This document shows positions 9,905 through 19,727 of a DNA stretch of 64,000 nucleotides, piece after piece. The notes below the pieces were generated by a model. That model saw only the letters and a list, made by a program, of their open reading frames with translations, searched no databases and was not told where the DNA came from. The position numbers were made by a program, and so were the translations under genes. Each line of letters opens with the position of its first letter. Within the stretch, counting starts at the first letter, position 1. Source of the DNA: CBDIHP01 sp965279195 (GTDB lineage: Bacteria > Planctomycetota > Planctomycetia > Isosphaerales > Isosphaeraceae); contig CBDIHP010000033.1 in the NCBI GenBank assembly GCA_965279195.1, forward strand, positions 120,432 to 184,431, given 5' to 3'.

Positions 9905-12346
9905 ATGACCCGACGACGGCCCGACCCCCGGATCCTCCTCGCCTTCTGGATCGCGATCTCCTCGCGGACGATCGCGGCCGCACCGTCGCTCACGAACATC
10001 CGTGCGAATCCGGCTTCGATCGCGCTCAAGGGGCCCGACGCGACGGCGACGCTCCTGATCGAGGCCACCGACGCCCTCGGCCGCACGGTCGACCTGACCG
10101 CGGCCGCCACCTTCCGGCTGGCCGACCCGGAGCTGGCCTCCATCAAGCCGCACGGCGAGATCGCCTCGGTTTCCGATGGGAACACGTCACTCTCCGTGAA
10201 TGTGTCCGGCCGGACCTTGAAGGTCCCTGTCAGCATTGAAGGGTCGCGATCGCCTCGGGCGTTGCACTTCGAGAATGACGTCCTTCCCGTGCTGAGCAAG
10301 CTGGGCTGCAACATGTCCGGTTGCCATGGCAAGGCGGAAGGGCAGAACGGCTTCAAGCTCTCGATCTTCGGCTTCGACCCGATGGCCGATCACGCCGCGT
10401 TGACGCGGGAGTCGCGCGGCCGTCGGGTTTTCCCGGCCGCGCCCGAGCGGAGCCTCCTGCTCCAGAAGATCGACGGCGAGCAGCCCCACGGCGGCGGCGT
10501 CCGCACGTCGAAGGGCTCGCGCGAGTATGAAACGCTCCGTCAATGGATCGCGGCCGGTGCCCCCGTCGGCGACCCGAACGCACCCAAGGTCGTCTCGATC
10601 CGGGTCGAGCCGGGCCAGCGAATCCTCAAGCGCAACGGCAAGCAGCAACTCCGCGTGATCGCCCAGGATTCCGCCGGTCGTGAGGCCGACGTCACCAGCC
10701 TGGCCAAGTATCAGAGCAACCGCGAGGGGATCGCTCGAGTCGATTCCGGCGGGCTGGTCCACGTCGGCGAGGCCCCCGGCGAGGTGGCGATCATGGCCAG
10801 CTTCGCCAACGCCGTCGAGATCTTCCGGGCCGTCGTCCCCTGGCGCGACTCGCCCATCCGCAACGATCGCAGGCGTTCATCCAACCCCCTCGATGCCTTG
10901 ATCGAGGCCAAGCTCGACGCACTCGGCATGCAGCCCTCGGGCCGGGCCGACGACGCGACCTTCCTGCGCCGGGCGTACCTCGATATCATCGGCACGGCCC
11001 CGACCCCCGACGAGGTCCGCCGGTTCCTGGCCGACCCCCGGCCGGACCGACGCGCCCTGCTCGTCGATGCGCTGCTCCAACGACCGGAGTACGCGACTTA
11101 CTGGGCCCTCAAGTGGGCCGACCTCCTGCGCGTGGATCGGGCGACGCTCGGCACCAAGGGGGCGTACACCTACTACCGTTGGATCCGCGACGCCTTCGCT
11201 CGAAACGAACCCATCGACGCCTTCGCTCGCGGCATCCTGACGGCGGAGGGCCCCGTGGCCCGGTCGGGGCCCGCGCAATTGTATAAAGCGGTGAGCAAGC
11301 CTGGCGAGCGGGCGAGCCTGGTGAGCCAGGTCTTCCTCGGCGTCCGGATCGCCTGCGCGGAGTGCCACCATCACCCGTATGACCGCTGGGGCCAGGACGA
11401 TTACCAGGGCATGGCCGCCTACTTCGCCCCGGTCGGCTTCCAGAGGGCCGGCCCGACCGAACTCCTGCTGGCCTCGGGCAAGGCGGTGGGGAGGCATCCC
11501 AGGACGAACGCCGAGATCGGCGCACACCCGCTCGGCAAGGGTGATCCGGGCACGCCCGAGCCAGGCGATCGCCGCCCTGAACTCGCGGGCTGGATGACCT
11601 CGCCCTCGAACCCCTGGTTCGCCCGCAACGTCGCCAACCGCTACTGGGCCCACTTCCTCGGCAGGGGGCTGGTCGAGCCGGTGGACGACATCCGAGCGAC
11701 CAACCCGCCCTCGAACCCCGAGCTGCTCGACGCCCTGGCCAAGGTTCTGGTCGAGAATCACTTTGATCTGAAATTGTTGATCCGGGCCATCACTGGCACG
11801 GATGCCTACCAGCGGTCGAACGTGCCGAACGCGACCAATGCGTCGGATTCCCAGAATTACTCGGTCGCCTCGCTCCGTCGAATCGACGCCGAGGTGCTCC
11901 TGGATATGGTCACGCAGGCGACGGGCGTGCCCGAGAAGTTCGCCGGCGTGCCCGCCGGCACGCGGGCGATCGAACTCTGGGACAGCAAGGTTGTTCACGA
12001 GTTCCTGAAACTCTTCGGCCGACCCATCCGCGCGACGGCCTGCGAATGCGAGCGGAATGTCGAGCCGTCGGTCGGCCAGGTGCTCCACGTCCTGAATTCG
12101 CCGGCGCTCCAGGACAAGCTCTCGCACGAGTCCGGCGCGGTCGCACGCCTTGTGCGTGACTTGCCGGAGGATCGAAAGTTGACGGAAGAGATGTACCTCA
12201 CCGTCTATGCCCGGATGCCGAAGGCGGATGAACTGGCCTCGGCCCTCGACCACTTCGGCAAGGCTGGCCCCGGACGTCGCCGCGAGGCCGCCGAGGACCT
12301 GGCCTGGACCATGCTGAACTCGATCGAATTCCTGTTTAATCACTGA
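9905..12346 (+). CDS. DUF1549/DUF1553 cytochrome-like exported protein with Ig-like domain
   Basis: An 813-residue protein with a signal peptide (ends near residue 26). An Ig-like (BIG2-type) segment occupies about 30-115. A heme-type motif follows: CNMSGCH at 135-141, a CX4CH spacing seen in this planctomycete family, then GKAEGQNGFKLS. A second Ig-like segment lies near 225-310. DUF1549 spans roughly 325-520 and contains CAECHHHPYDRW, a CxxCH site. DUF1553 covers about 555-800 (NPWFARNVANRYWAHFLGRGL and ITGTDAYQRS). The arrangement suggests a periplasmic electron-transfer or sugar-oxidising protein partnered with DUF1501. The next gene starts 19 bases on, so the genes are co-transcribed. 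Confidence 0.93.
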   Translation: MTRRRPDPRILLAFWIAISSRTIAAAPSLTNIRANPASIALKGPDATATLLIEATDALGRTVDLTAAATFRLADPELASIKPHGEIASVSDGNTSLSVNVSGRTLKVPVSIEGSRSPRALHFENDVLPVLSKLGCNMSGCHGKAEGQNGFKLSIFGFDPMADHAALTRESRGRRVFPAAPERSLLLQKIDGEQPHGGGVRTSKGSREYETLRQWIAAGAPVGDPNAPKVVSIRVEPGQRILKRNGKQQLRVIAQDSAGREADVTSLAKYQSNREGIARVDSGGLVHVGEAPGEVAIMASFANAVEIFRAVVPWRDSPIRNDRRRSSNPLDALIEAKLDALGMQPSGRADDATFLRRAYLDIIGTAPTPDEVRRFLADPRPDRRALLVDALLQRPEYATYWALKWADLLRVDRATLGTKGAYTYYRWIRDAFARNEPIDAFARGILTAEGPVARSGPAQLYKAVSKPGERASLVSQVFLGVRIACAECHHHPYDRWGQDDYQGMAAYFAPVGFQRAGPTELLLASGKAVGRHPRTNAEIGAHPLGKGDPGTPEPGDRRPELAGWMTSPSNPWFARNVANRYWAHFLGRGLVEPVDDIRATNPPSNPELLDALAKVLVENHFDLKLLIRAITGTDAYQRSNVPNATNASDSQNYSVASLRRIDAEVLLDMVTQATGVPEKFAGVPAGTRAIELWDSKVVHEFLKLFGRPIRATACECERNVEPSVGQVLHVLNSPALQDKLSHESGAVARLVRDLPEDRKLTEEMYLTVYARMPKADELASALDHFGKAGPGRRREAAEDLAWTMLNSIEFLFNH

Positions 12347-12365
12347 TCCGGAAACGAGGCGACCG

Positions 12366-13703
12366 ATGCTCAAGCGACCGGGATTCTGCGACGGCCTCAC
12401 CCGCCGCGACGCCCTCCGGATCGGGGCCCTCGGCCTCTTCGGGATGGGGCTGAACCTGCCGGAGATCCTCGCGAGACGCGCCCTCGCGGCGGATGCGGGC
12501 GGCAAGCCTCGCGACGTCTCGCTGATCTACATCTTCCTCCACGGCGGCCTGAGCACGATCGACACGTTCGACATGAAGCCAGACGCCCCCAGCGAGTTCC
12601 GGGGCGAGTTCAAGCCGATCGCCACCAGGATTCCCGGGGTGCAGGTCTGCGAGCACCTGCCTCGCGTGGCGCAGCAGATGGACAAGTTCTCGCTGATCCG
12701 CTCCTTCCGCCACTCGAACTCGAACCACGGCGACGCGGATCATTACATGCTCACGGGGTATCACCCGCTCCCCGGGTTCAACCCCAACTCGCGTCCGAAC
12801 AACCAGCGGCCGGCCATCGGCTCGATCGTCTCTCGCACGCTGGGACCGAAGGGATCGGTCCCGCCTTATGTTTGTCTCCCCAAGATGCACCCGAGCTGCG
12901 GGCCGGCGTACCTGGGCGCGACCAACGCCCCGTTCGTGATCGAGGCCGACCCGAGCGCCCCCGACTTCTGCGTGCCCGACCTCGTGCCGCCGCCGGTCCT
13001 GAACGCCGACCGGCTGGGCGATCGTCGCAGGCTGCTGGCCCGCGTCGACCGCTTCCAGAAGCTGGCGGAGGCCGAGCTGAACTCGGGGGCTCGCTCGGTC
13101 AATGTGTATCAGCGGAACGCCTTCGAATTGATGACCTCGACGAAGGCCAAGGCGGCGTTCGACATCCACGCCGAGGACGACGCCCTTCGAGACGCCTACG
13201 GGCGACACTCCCTGGGGCAGTCGTGTCTGATGGCCCGACGCCTGGTCGAGGCCGGCGTGCGCTGCGTGACCATCGACCACTCGAACTGGGACACGCACTC
13301 GGACAACTTCGGCGTGCTCAAGTCGAGCCTCCTGCCCGCGTTCGACTCGGCCGTCTCGACCCTGTTCCGCGACCTCTCGGATCGGGGGATGCTCGAATCG
13401 ACGATCGTGGTGATGACCGGCGAGTTCGGCCGGACCCCTCGGATCAACAAGGACGCCGGCCGCGACCACTGGGGGCCGGGCTTCACCGTCGCCATCGGCG
13501 GCGGCGGGATCGTGGGCGGGCGGGTGGTCGGCTCCACGGATCCTCGCGCGGAACGGCCGGCCGTCGCCCCGCACGGGCCCGAGGATCTTTACGCGACGAT
13601 GCTGAGGCTCATGGGGATTGACCACGACCGCGAGTTCCTCACCCCGGAAGGACGCCCGGTCAAGGTCGTCAACGACGGCAAGGTGATCGAGGCCCTGCTG
13701 TGA
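12366..13703 (+). CDS. DUF1501 exported protein (second copy)
   Basis: A 445-residue paralogue of the first DUF1501 protein. It keeps GLTRRDALRIGALGLFGMGL as a Tat-like leader, IYIFLHGGLSTIDTFDMKPDAP, SNWDTHSDNFG, TGEFGRTPRINKDAGRDHW and AIGGGGIVGGRVVG. The copies are clearly divergent rather than a recent duplication, so they probably act on different substrates with the same DUF1549/1553 partner between them. The TGA stop overlaps the start of the following gene. Confidence 0.93.
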   Translation: MLKRPGFCDGLTRRDALRIGALGLFGMGLNLPEILARRALAADAGGKPRDVSLIYIFLHGGLSTIDTFDMKPDAPSEFRGEFKPIATRIPGVQVCEHLPRVAQQMDKFSLIRSFRHSNSNHGDADHYMLTGYHPLPGFNPNSRPNNQRPAIGSIVSRTLGPKGSVPPYVCLPKMHPSCGPAYLGATNAPFVIEADPSAPDFCVPDLVPPPVLNADRLGDRRRLLARVDRFQKLAEAELNSGARSVNVYQRNAFELMTSTKAKAAFDIHAEDDALRDAYGRHSLGQSCLMARRLVEAGVRCVTIDHSNWDTHSDNFGVLKSSLLPAFDSAVSTLFRDLSDRGMLESTIVVMTGEFGRTPRINKDAGRDHWGPGFTVAIGGGGIVGGRVVGSTDPRAERPAVAPHGPEDLYATMLRLMGIDHDREFLTPEGRPVKVVNDGKVIEALL

Positions 13704-16051
13704 TGACGCAAGGACATCGTTTCATCCCGGCAATTGCCGGGATCAGCACGTTTCTGAGCCTCGTCTCCATCGCCGAAGCGGGCAAGCCCGGACTGACCCA
13801 CCTCTTCCCGGCCGGCGGACGGCGCGGCACGACGGTCGAGGTCCGCGTCGGCGGGCTCGACCTCGCCTCGAAGACGCCGATCGAGGTCATCGGCCGGGGG
13901 GTGAAGGAACCGGCAACCGTATCCCGGTCCGAGACGCGATGGATCGAAGGGCCGCTCCTGCCGCTGCCCGAGTCGCAGGCGTCGGAGGACTATCCCAAGG
14001 ATTACGCGGGGACCTTCCGGATCGACGCCGACGCCGACCTCGGCCCGCGCGCCGTGCGGGCCTGGACCTCGCAGGGGGCGTGCCCGTCGCTCCCTTTTGT
14101 GGTGGGCGACCTGCCCGAGGTCATCGAGGACGAGTCGCGCGAGTCCGCGGCGAGGATCGCCGTCGCGGTTCCGATCACTATCAATGGTCGGATCTATCCG
14201 CGTGAGGATGTCGATTCCTGGATGTTCCCTTGCAGGGCGGGCCGGGTGTACTCCGCGAGCGTGGCCGCCGCCTCGCTCGGCGTGCCGCTCGATGCCCGGG
14301 TGGAGATCCTCGACCCGACGGGCAAGCGGATCGCCGAGAGCGACGATGCGATCGAGGCCGATCCTCGCTTATCCTTCCGCGCGTCAATGGACGGCCTTTA
14401 CACCGCCCGGATCCTCGACACGGGTCACGCGGGAGGGCCCAGCTATGTTTATCGGCTCACCCTCGTGGAAGGGACGACCATCGATGCGATTTTCCCCCTG
14501 GGGGTGCGGAAGGGGAGGGCGACACCCCTCGAAATTAGCGGGGCGGGCCTCGTCCCGGAGGAGCGTATTCCGGTCGTCCTGAATCCGAGTAAGCCGTTTC
14601 CGAGTCTGGTCGAGACGGTCCTGACGCGGGAGCGGGACGGCTCGCGACTCGGCACGGTCAGGCTGGAGGTCGACGATCTGCCCGAGGTTGTCGAAGGCTC
14701 TGGCGGCCTGACTGTGCCCTCCGTGGGAAACGGCCGCATCCTCCGCTCCGGCGAAATCGACACGTGGAACCTCCCTCTGACCAAAGGGCAGAAGGTCGAG
14801 GTCGAGCTTCGATCGGCCCGGTTCGGCACGCCGCTCCTTGGTGTGTTGCGGGTTGTGAGCCCTCCCGGCAAAGAGGTGGCGAGGAGCGACCCGAACCAGG
14901 CGGAACCCCGGCTGTCCTTCGTGGCGGGCGAGACCAGGACCTATCACATCGAGGTCTCCGACCGCTTCGCCTCGCGCGGGGGGCCCGAGTTCGGCTATCG
15001 CCTGCGAGTCACCCTGCCGCCTTCGCCGGATTATGCGATCACGTTTGCAACCGATGCCCTGACCGTGCCGCGCGGGGGGAAGGCCAAGCTGCCCCTGGCC
15101 GTCGAGCGGACCTCCACGTTCGACGGGCCGATCGCCCTGAAACTCGCCGGTCCGTTGCCGAAGGGCGTCAGCGTCGTCGTGGGGAACGGCAAGGCGGGCG
15201 AAGCTCTTGTGATCGCCAAAGGTCAGAATTCGGCCGAGTTGAACATCTCGGCAACGAAAGATGCCGCGATCCATTCGGTCGCCTTGCGGGTGATCGGCGA
15301 GGCGAAGGCCGGGGATGTCACGTTGGAGCGGCCGGCCCGGCTGAAGTCGGCCCTCGGTCTCGATGTCGATTCGGTCCGGATGGCGGTGGAGTTGCCGACC
15401 CCGTTTGAGGTCGCGGCCGAGCACGATTTCCGTTGGCTGCCGCGCGGGTCCAAGCTGCGGCGGTGGTTCCGGATCAACAGGAAAGGCTATGAAGGCCCGA
15501 TCGAGGTCCGGCTGGCCGATCGGCAGACGCGACACCTCCAGGGCGTCACGGGGCCAACGATCGTCGTGCCCGCCGGGGTGACCCGGTTCGACTACTGGGT
15601 CGACCTGCCCCCCTGGATGGAGATCGGCCGCACGAGCCGCGCGATGATACTCGCCACGGGGTTCGTCCGCGACGCCGACGGGCGGGTGCATGAGGTCTCC
15701 GACAGCCCGGCCGCGCAGCAGATGCAGATGGTCGGCGTGATCGAGCCGGGGCGGATCGGGATCGAACTGGATCGTTCGTCGATCAAGGCCGCGTCCGGCG
15801 GCGTGGTGGAATTGCCGGTGCGCATCCGGCGCGGGAAGCTGACCGGCGGCGTCGCCGTCGAGGTGGCCGGCGTGGAGGGGGTCTCGGGGAGCGTCGTGAT
15901 TGCCGGGGACACCGACCGCGCGGTATTGCCGATCCGATTCGCCGCGTCCCTCGATGCGAAAACGTGTGCCCCGGCGTTGATCATCCGGGCGATGCTGGAT
16001 CAGCCCGGGGATCCGTACATCGCCGAGGCGCGGGTGGAATTGGTGCCGTAG
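13700..16051 (+). CDS. Exported multi-domain protein with PPC-type beta-sandwich repeats
   Basis: A 783-residue exported protein that starts at GTG 13700 (or the ATG at 13703), overlapping the preceding stop. A signal peptide covers about residues 1-27. The rest is beta-rich: residues 30-100 form an Ig/TIG-like segment (GLTHLFPAGGRRGTTVEVRVGG). Two copies of a pre-peptidase C-terminal-like segment follow, near 155-255 (NGRIYPREDVDSWMF, GLYTARI) and 340-440 (NGRILRSGEIDTWNL, YHIEVSDR). The remainder is uncharacterised. There is no catalytic motif. As the last gene of the DUF1501/DUF1549 operon it is probably a surface or periplasmic binding component. The TAG stop lies inside the first bases of a 120-bp palindromic element. 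Confidence 0.88.
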   Translation: MMTQGHRFIPAIAGISTFLSLVSIAEAGKPGLTHLFPAGGRRGTTVEVRVGGLDLASKTPIEVIGRGVKEPATVSRSETRWIEGPLLPLPESQASEDYPKDYAGTFRIDADADLGPRAVRAWTSQGACPSLPFVVGDLPEVIEDESRESAARIAVAVPITINGRIYPREDVDSWMFPCRAGRVYSASVAAASLGVPLDARVEILDPTGKRIAESDDAIEADPRLSFRASMDGLYTARILDTGHAGGPSYVYRLTLVEGTTIDAIFPLGVRKGRATPLEISGAGLVPEERIPVVLNPSKPFPSLVETVLTRERDGSRLGTVRLEVDDLPEVVEGSGGLTVPSVGNGRILRSGEIDTWNLPLTKGQKVEVELRSARFGTPLLGVLRVVSPPGKEVARSDPNQAEPRLSFVAGETRTYHIEVSDRFASRGGPEFGYRLRVTLPPSPDYAITFATDALTVPRGGKAKLPLAVERTSTFDGPIALKLAGPLPKGVSVVVGNGKAGEALVIAKGQNSAELNISATKDAAIHSVALRVIGEAKAGDVTLERPARLKSALGLDVDSVRMAVELPTPFEVAAEHDFRWLPRGSKLRRWFRINRKGYEGPIEVRLADRQTRHLQGVTGPTIVVPAGVTRFDYWVDLPPWMEIGRTSRAMILATGFVRDADGRVHEVSDSPAAQQMQMVGVIEPGRIGIELDRSSIKAASGGVVELPVRIRRGKLTGGVAVEVAGVEGVSGSVVIAGDTDRAVLPIRFAASLDAKTCAPALIIRAMLDQPGDPYIAEARVELVP

Positions 16052-16166
16052 GGTGTGGTGGCCGCGAGGACGCGGCCTCCGCACCGGAAGGTCGATTGCG
16101 CCGTTCGTTCACCCGTATTGGTGCGGAGCCTCGCGTCCCGTTGGTCCGCGAGGCGCCACACCGTAC
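16048..16166. repeat. 120-bp palindromic intergenic element, copy 1
   Basis: The element begins with GTAGGGTGTGGTGG and ends with GCGCCACACCGTAC, which are imperfect inverted copies of each other. Inner arms CGCGGCCTCCGCACC and GGTGCGGAGCCTCGCG are also largely complementary. A second copy in the same orientation lies at 51260-51379; only the central 30 or so bases differ. The first bases supply the stop codon of the upstream gene. The form suggests a non-autonomous REP/REPIN-like element or MITE; no transposase is in the window. Confidence 0.75.
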
Positions 16167-16170
16167 AGGG

Positions 16171-18084
16171 TTACTTCCTGGCGGTCAGGGCCTGGATCTG
16201 CGGGATGTCGAAGGCTTCCAGCAGGCCGAAGCAGAAGAGTTCGGGGGCGGATTCGTAGGGGACCTTGTTGGCGATCAGGTCCTTGAGGCTGGCGAGGCCG
16301 TCCTTCGTGGTGAGGTGGGCGGCCTTGGGTTCGAGGGCGGCGGCGATCAGGGCGGCGGTGGCGGTCCGCTTGCCCACGGCGACGACCGAGACGTCGCCCT
16401 TCGCGGCGAGCCAGCGGGCGACGGCGGCGATCTCGCCGGCCTGGAGGCCGATGGAGCGGTCGCCGATCGTGGAGATCATGAGCTGCCACAGGTAGCCGCG
16501 CTGGGGGATCTCGGCGTCGCCCATGAAGGTCAGGTCGAGGGCGACGACGCGATGACCCTTCGAGAGATGTTCATTCGCCACCGACGCGACCGACTTCCGG
16601 CCGCCGTCGTCCAGGAGGAGGACGGTCTCCTTCGGGGTCTTGCCCTCGGGGACGAGTTCGAGGGCGCCGAGGTGCCAGGCGACGCCGCCCTTGAGGTTCC
16701 AGGGGGTGGCGGTGATTCCGTCCTTCGTCTCGGATTCGCCCTTGCTGGCCTCGATTTCGAAGCGCTGGAAGCGGGTGACGTCACCGAGCCTGTTGCGGGC
16801 GTCCTTCTTCTCTTCCACGGTGGCGGCGAGTTTGGGGTTGGTGGGGAGGGACTTGCTGAGGTCGAGGGCGAGCGAGCTGAGGGTGGCGTTGCCGGCAGGG
16901 AGTTCGATCTTGAGTTGTTCGGGGGTCTTCACCTCGGACTCGGTCGGGGCCTCCTTGACGTCGAACTTGGGATCTCCGGCGAAGAAGTAATCGCGCACCG
17001 CCTTGTAGAGCTGTTGACGGTTGTCGAGCAGGTAGTTGTGCGTGCCGGGGTCGTGATTGATGTGCGAGCGGAGGTTCTCGGGCTTGCCGAGGAGCTTGAA
17101 GAACGGGCCGGCGGCGTCGAGCAGGGGGGGCAGGGCGTGGGGGGCGGCGAAGCAGCAGTTGTCCTTCTGGTTGAAGACCAGGAGCGTCGGCCTCGGGGCG
17201 CGCAGGGCCGTGAGCGTATCGTAGTCGGCGACGGTCCCGAGGTCGGTCGGGGTCTGCTCGGAGTCGCCGAGGTCGGAGAACGCCCGGATGCGGGTGCGGT
17301 AGGGGGAGTAGCCGGCGACGGGGACCGACAGGGAGATGCGCGGGTCGAGCGAGGTGTAGAAGATCGTCTGCCAGCCGCCGCCGGAGAGGCCCGTGACGCC
17401 CAGGCGGTCGGGGTCGGCATTCGGATGCGTCAACGCGTGGTCGATGGCCTTCTTCATCAACAGGTAGTGGGCACCGACCCCGGTGGTGCCGCAGAGGTCG
17501 ATGTGGTTGATCATGCCGTGGGTGTTCTCCAGGGACCGGAACTGGCCCATGTTGAACCACTCGACGTTGACCATGATGACCCCGCGCCTGGCGAGGTTGA
17601 TGCAGCGGATCTGCTTGTAATCGGCCGCCTTGCCGTTGGCGTCGTGCCCGTTGACGTTCAGGATGATCGGATGCTTGCCTTCGAGTTTCTCGGGCTCGTA
17701 GACGAGCGCGGGGACCCAGAGCCCGGGGACGGCCTCGTAGATGTATTTCTTGATCCGATACCCGGGGCCGCATTCGATCTCGCCGCGGGATTGGATGCCC
17801 GAGGGGGCGTCGGCCCAGCCGGCGGCGGCGCCCCGCAGGACGACCCTGTCGAGGACCTTCTTGCGGATCCCCTCGGCCTGCCGGGTCCACGAGGCGGCGT
17901 CGGCCGGCTTGGGGACCGGTTCGATCCGGGGCTCGACGTAGTCCTGGACGTCGTTCAGGGCGCGTTCGGGCTTGAGGATGGGCTTCTTGAGGGCGTCGGC
18001 GACGAAGGTCGAGTCGGCGGCGTACGCGGCGGCGGCCAGGCCGAGCCAGGCGAGCGCGATCGGGGCGAGGCGGGGTCGTGGCAT
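16171..18084 (-). CDS. Exported alpha/beta-hydrolase, acetyl xylan esterase-like, with a second hydrolase-like half
   Basis: A 637-residue exported protein. The ATG at 18084 follows AAAGAGG and opens a signal peptide (IALAWLGLAAAAYAA). The first half is an alpha/beta hydrolase of the acetyl-xylan-esterase/dienelactone group: LNVNGHDANGKAADY near 155, nucleophile elbow GLSGGGWQ near 255 and a histidine in GTHNYLLD near 365. The second half (about 400-637) repeats parts of the fold (TVLLLDDGGRKSV, HRVVALDLTFMGDA) but without an obvious nucleophile. The family deacetylates plant polysaccharides. It is divergent from xylose isomerase across 223 bases, which supports a xylan utilisation role. Confidence 0.85.
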   Translation of the reverse strand: MPRPRLAPIALAWLGLAAAAYAADSTFVADALKKPILKPERALNDVQDYVEPRIEPVPKPADAASWTRQAEGIRKKVLDRVVLRGAAAGWADAPSGIQSRGEIECGPGYRIKKYIYEAVPGLWVPALVYEPEKLEGKHPIILNVNGHDANGKAADYKQIRCINLARRGVIMVNVEWFNMGQFRSLENTHGMINHIDLCGTTGVGAHYLLMKKAIDHALTHPNADPDRLGVTGLSGGGWQTIFYTSLDPRISLSVPVAGYSPYRTRIRAFSDLGDSEQTPTDLGTVADYDTLTALRAPRPTLLVFNQKDNCCFAAPHALPPLLDAAGPFFKLLGKPENLRSHINHDPGTHNYLLDNRQQLYKAVRDYFFAGDPKFDVKEAPTESEVKTPEQLKIELPAGNATLSSLALDLSKSLPTNPKLAATVEEKKDARNRLGDVTRFQRFEIEASKGESETKDGITATPWNLKGGVAWHLGALELVPEGKTPKETVLLLDDGGRKSVASVANEHLSKGHRVVALDLTFMGDAEIPQRGYLWQLMISTIGDRSIGLQAGEIAAVARWLAAKGDVSVVAVGKRTATAALIAAALEPKAAHLTTKDGLASLKDLIANKVPYESAPELFCFGLLEAFDIPQIQALTARK

Positions 18085-18307
18085 CGGGGCCTCTTTCGGC
18101 GGGTTGGGGTCGGGGAGATCGTGCGGGTCGGGAGGGTGGGGATCCGGGTATTGAACAGGGCGTGCCGTGGGGAGGCAAGAAGTTTCGAGGGAGATCCGGG
18201 GCTTGACAGGGCCCTGTTCAGATGGGACGCGATCCTTTAAAATTATGCCCTCTGCGGCTGGAGGGGTCCGAGTCGCGCGCGTAGACGATCCGCATTTGGA
18301 TAAATCG

Positions 18308-19618
18308 ATGGCCGAGTTCTTCCCCGGCGTCTCCAAGATCCAGTTCGGCGGCCCGAAGTCGCGGAACCCGCTGGAGTTCAAGCACTATAACGCCGAGGAA
18401 GTGGTCGGCGGCAAGACGATGGCCGAGCACCTGAGGTTCTCGGTCGTGTACTGGCACACCTTCTCGAACCCGCTGTCCGACCCCTTCGGCGTCGGCACGG
18501 CCGTCCGCCCCTGGGAAGACGGCTCGAACTCGGTCGAGAACGCCCAGCGCCGGGCGCGCATGGCCTTCGAGTTCATCGAGAAACTGGGCGCACCCTTTTA
18601 TGCGTTCCACGACCGCGACGTGGCACCCGAGGGGGCGAACCTCAAGGAGAGCCACGCCAACCTCGACGCGGTCGTCCGGGTCTTCAAGGAGGAGCAGCAG
18701 CGGACCGGGATCAAGCTGCTGTGGGGCACCGCGAACCTCTTCTCGAACCCCCGCTACTGCCATGGCGCGGCCACCAGCCCGAACCTCGACGCCTTCGCCT
18801 ACGCCGCGGCACAGGTGAAGAAGGCGATGGAGGTGACCCACGAACTCGGCGGCACCGGCTACACCTTCTGGGGGGGCCGAGAGGGGTACCAGTCGCTGCT
18901 CAACACCGACATGAAGCGCGAGGTCGACCACCTCGCCCGTTTCCTGCACATGGCGGTCGACTACAAGAAGGAGATCGGCTTCCAGGGCACGTTCTACATC
19001 GAGCCCAAGCCCAAGGAGCCGACGAAGCACCAGTACGACTCCGACGCCGCCGCCTGCCTCAACTTCCTCCGGACCTACGGACTCCTGCCGCACTTCAAGC
19101 TGAATCTCGAGACGAACCACGCCACCCTCGCCGGTCACGAGATGATGCACGAGCTGCAGGTCGCGGCCGACTCCGGCGCCCTCGGCTCGATCGACGCCAA
19201 TACCGGCGACCCCCTCCTGGGCTGGGACACCGACCAGTTCCCGACCAACGTCTACCTGACCGCCCAGTGCATGCTCCCCATCCTCCAGATGGGCGGGTTC
19301 ACCACCGGCGGCGTGAACTTCGACGCGAAGGTCCGGCGCGAGAGTTTCGAGCCGATCGACCTCTTCCACGCCCACATCGGCGGGATGGACGCCTTCGCCC
19401 GTGGGCTCAAGATCGCGCAGGCGATCATCGACGACGGCCGGCTCGCGGCGTTCGTCAAGGACCGCTACAAGAGCTGGGACGGCGAACTCGGCCGCCGGGT
19501 CGAGTCGGGCCAGTCGAGCTTCGCCGAGCTGGAGTCGTACATCATGCCCAAGGGCGATGTCACGAATGTCAGCGGCCGGCAGGAGATGCTCGAGAATCTG
19601 ATCAACGAGTTCATCTGA
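18308..19618 (+). CDS. xylA: Xylose isomerase
   Basis: A 436-residue enzyme converting D-xylose to D-xylulose in the cytoplasm, length typical of the group II family. The catalytic pair is visible in FHDRD (His101, Asp104). Metal ligands are expected in FYIEPKPKEPTKHQYD, FKLNLETNHATLAGH and SIDANTGDPLLGWDTDQF. The ATG at 18308 gives the family N-terminus (MAEFFPGVSKIQFGG); an upstream extension to 18167 has no similarity. It is the clearest sugar-catabolic gene here, next to a secreted xylan-esterase-like gene. No xylulokinase or xylose transporter is adjacent. A long GC-rich terminator follows. Confidence 0.97.
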   Translation: MAEFFPGVSKIQFGGPKSRNPLEFKHYNAEEVVGGKTMAEHLRFSVVYWHTFSNPLSDPFGVGTAVRPWEDGSNSVENAQRRARMAFEFIEKLGAPFYAFHDRDVAPEGANLKESHANLDAVVRVFKEEQQRTGIKLLWGTANLFSNPRYCHGAATSPNLDAFAYAAAQVKKAMEVTHELGGTGYTFWGGREGYQSLLNTDMKREVDHLARFLHMAVDYKKEIGFQGTFYIEPKPKEPTKHQYDSDAAACLNFLRTYGLLPHFKLNLETNHATLAGHEMMHELQVAADSGALGSIDANTGDPLLGWDTDQFPTNVYLTAQCMLPILQMGGFTTGGVNFDAKVRRESFEPIDLFHAHIGGMDAFARGLKIAQAIIDDGRLAAFVKDRYKSWDGELGRRVESGQSSFAELESYIMPKGDVTNVSGRQEMLENLINEFI

Positions 19619-19645
19619 GCATCCGTTGGATCCATAACGAATGCG

Positions 19646-19688
19646 AAACGGCCCGGCCCGCGAGACTCGCTCGCGGGCCGGGCCGTTT
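19646..19688 (+). terminator. Strong intrinsic terminator after xylA
   Basis: A perfect 19-base stem (AAACGGCCCGGCCCGCGAG and its complement) with a five-base loop, ending in TTT. The A-rich left end makes it usable in both directions, suiting the convergent xylA and acyltransferase genes. Confidence 0.9.
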
Positions 19689-19727
19689 GCTTCGGGGGGG
19701 GCGGGGGGATCGATGGTCGCCCGGAAA

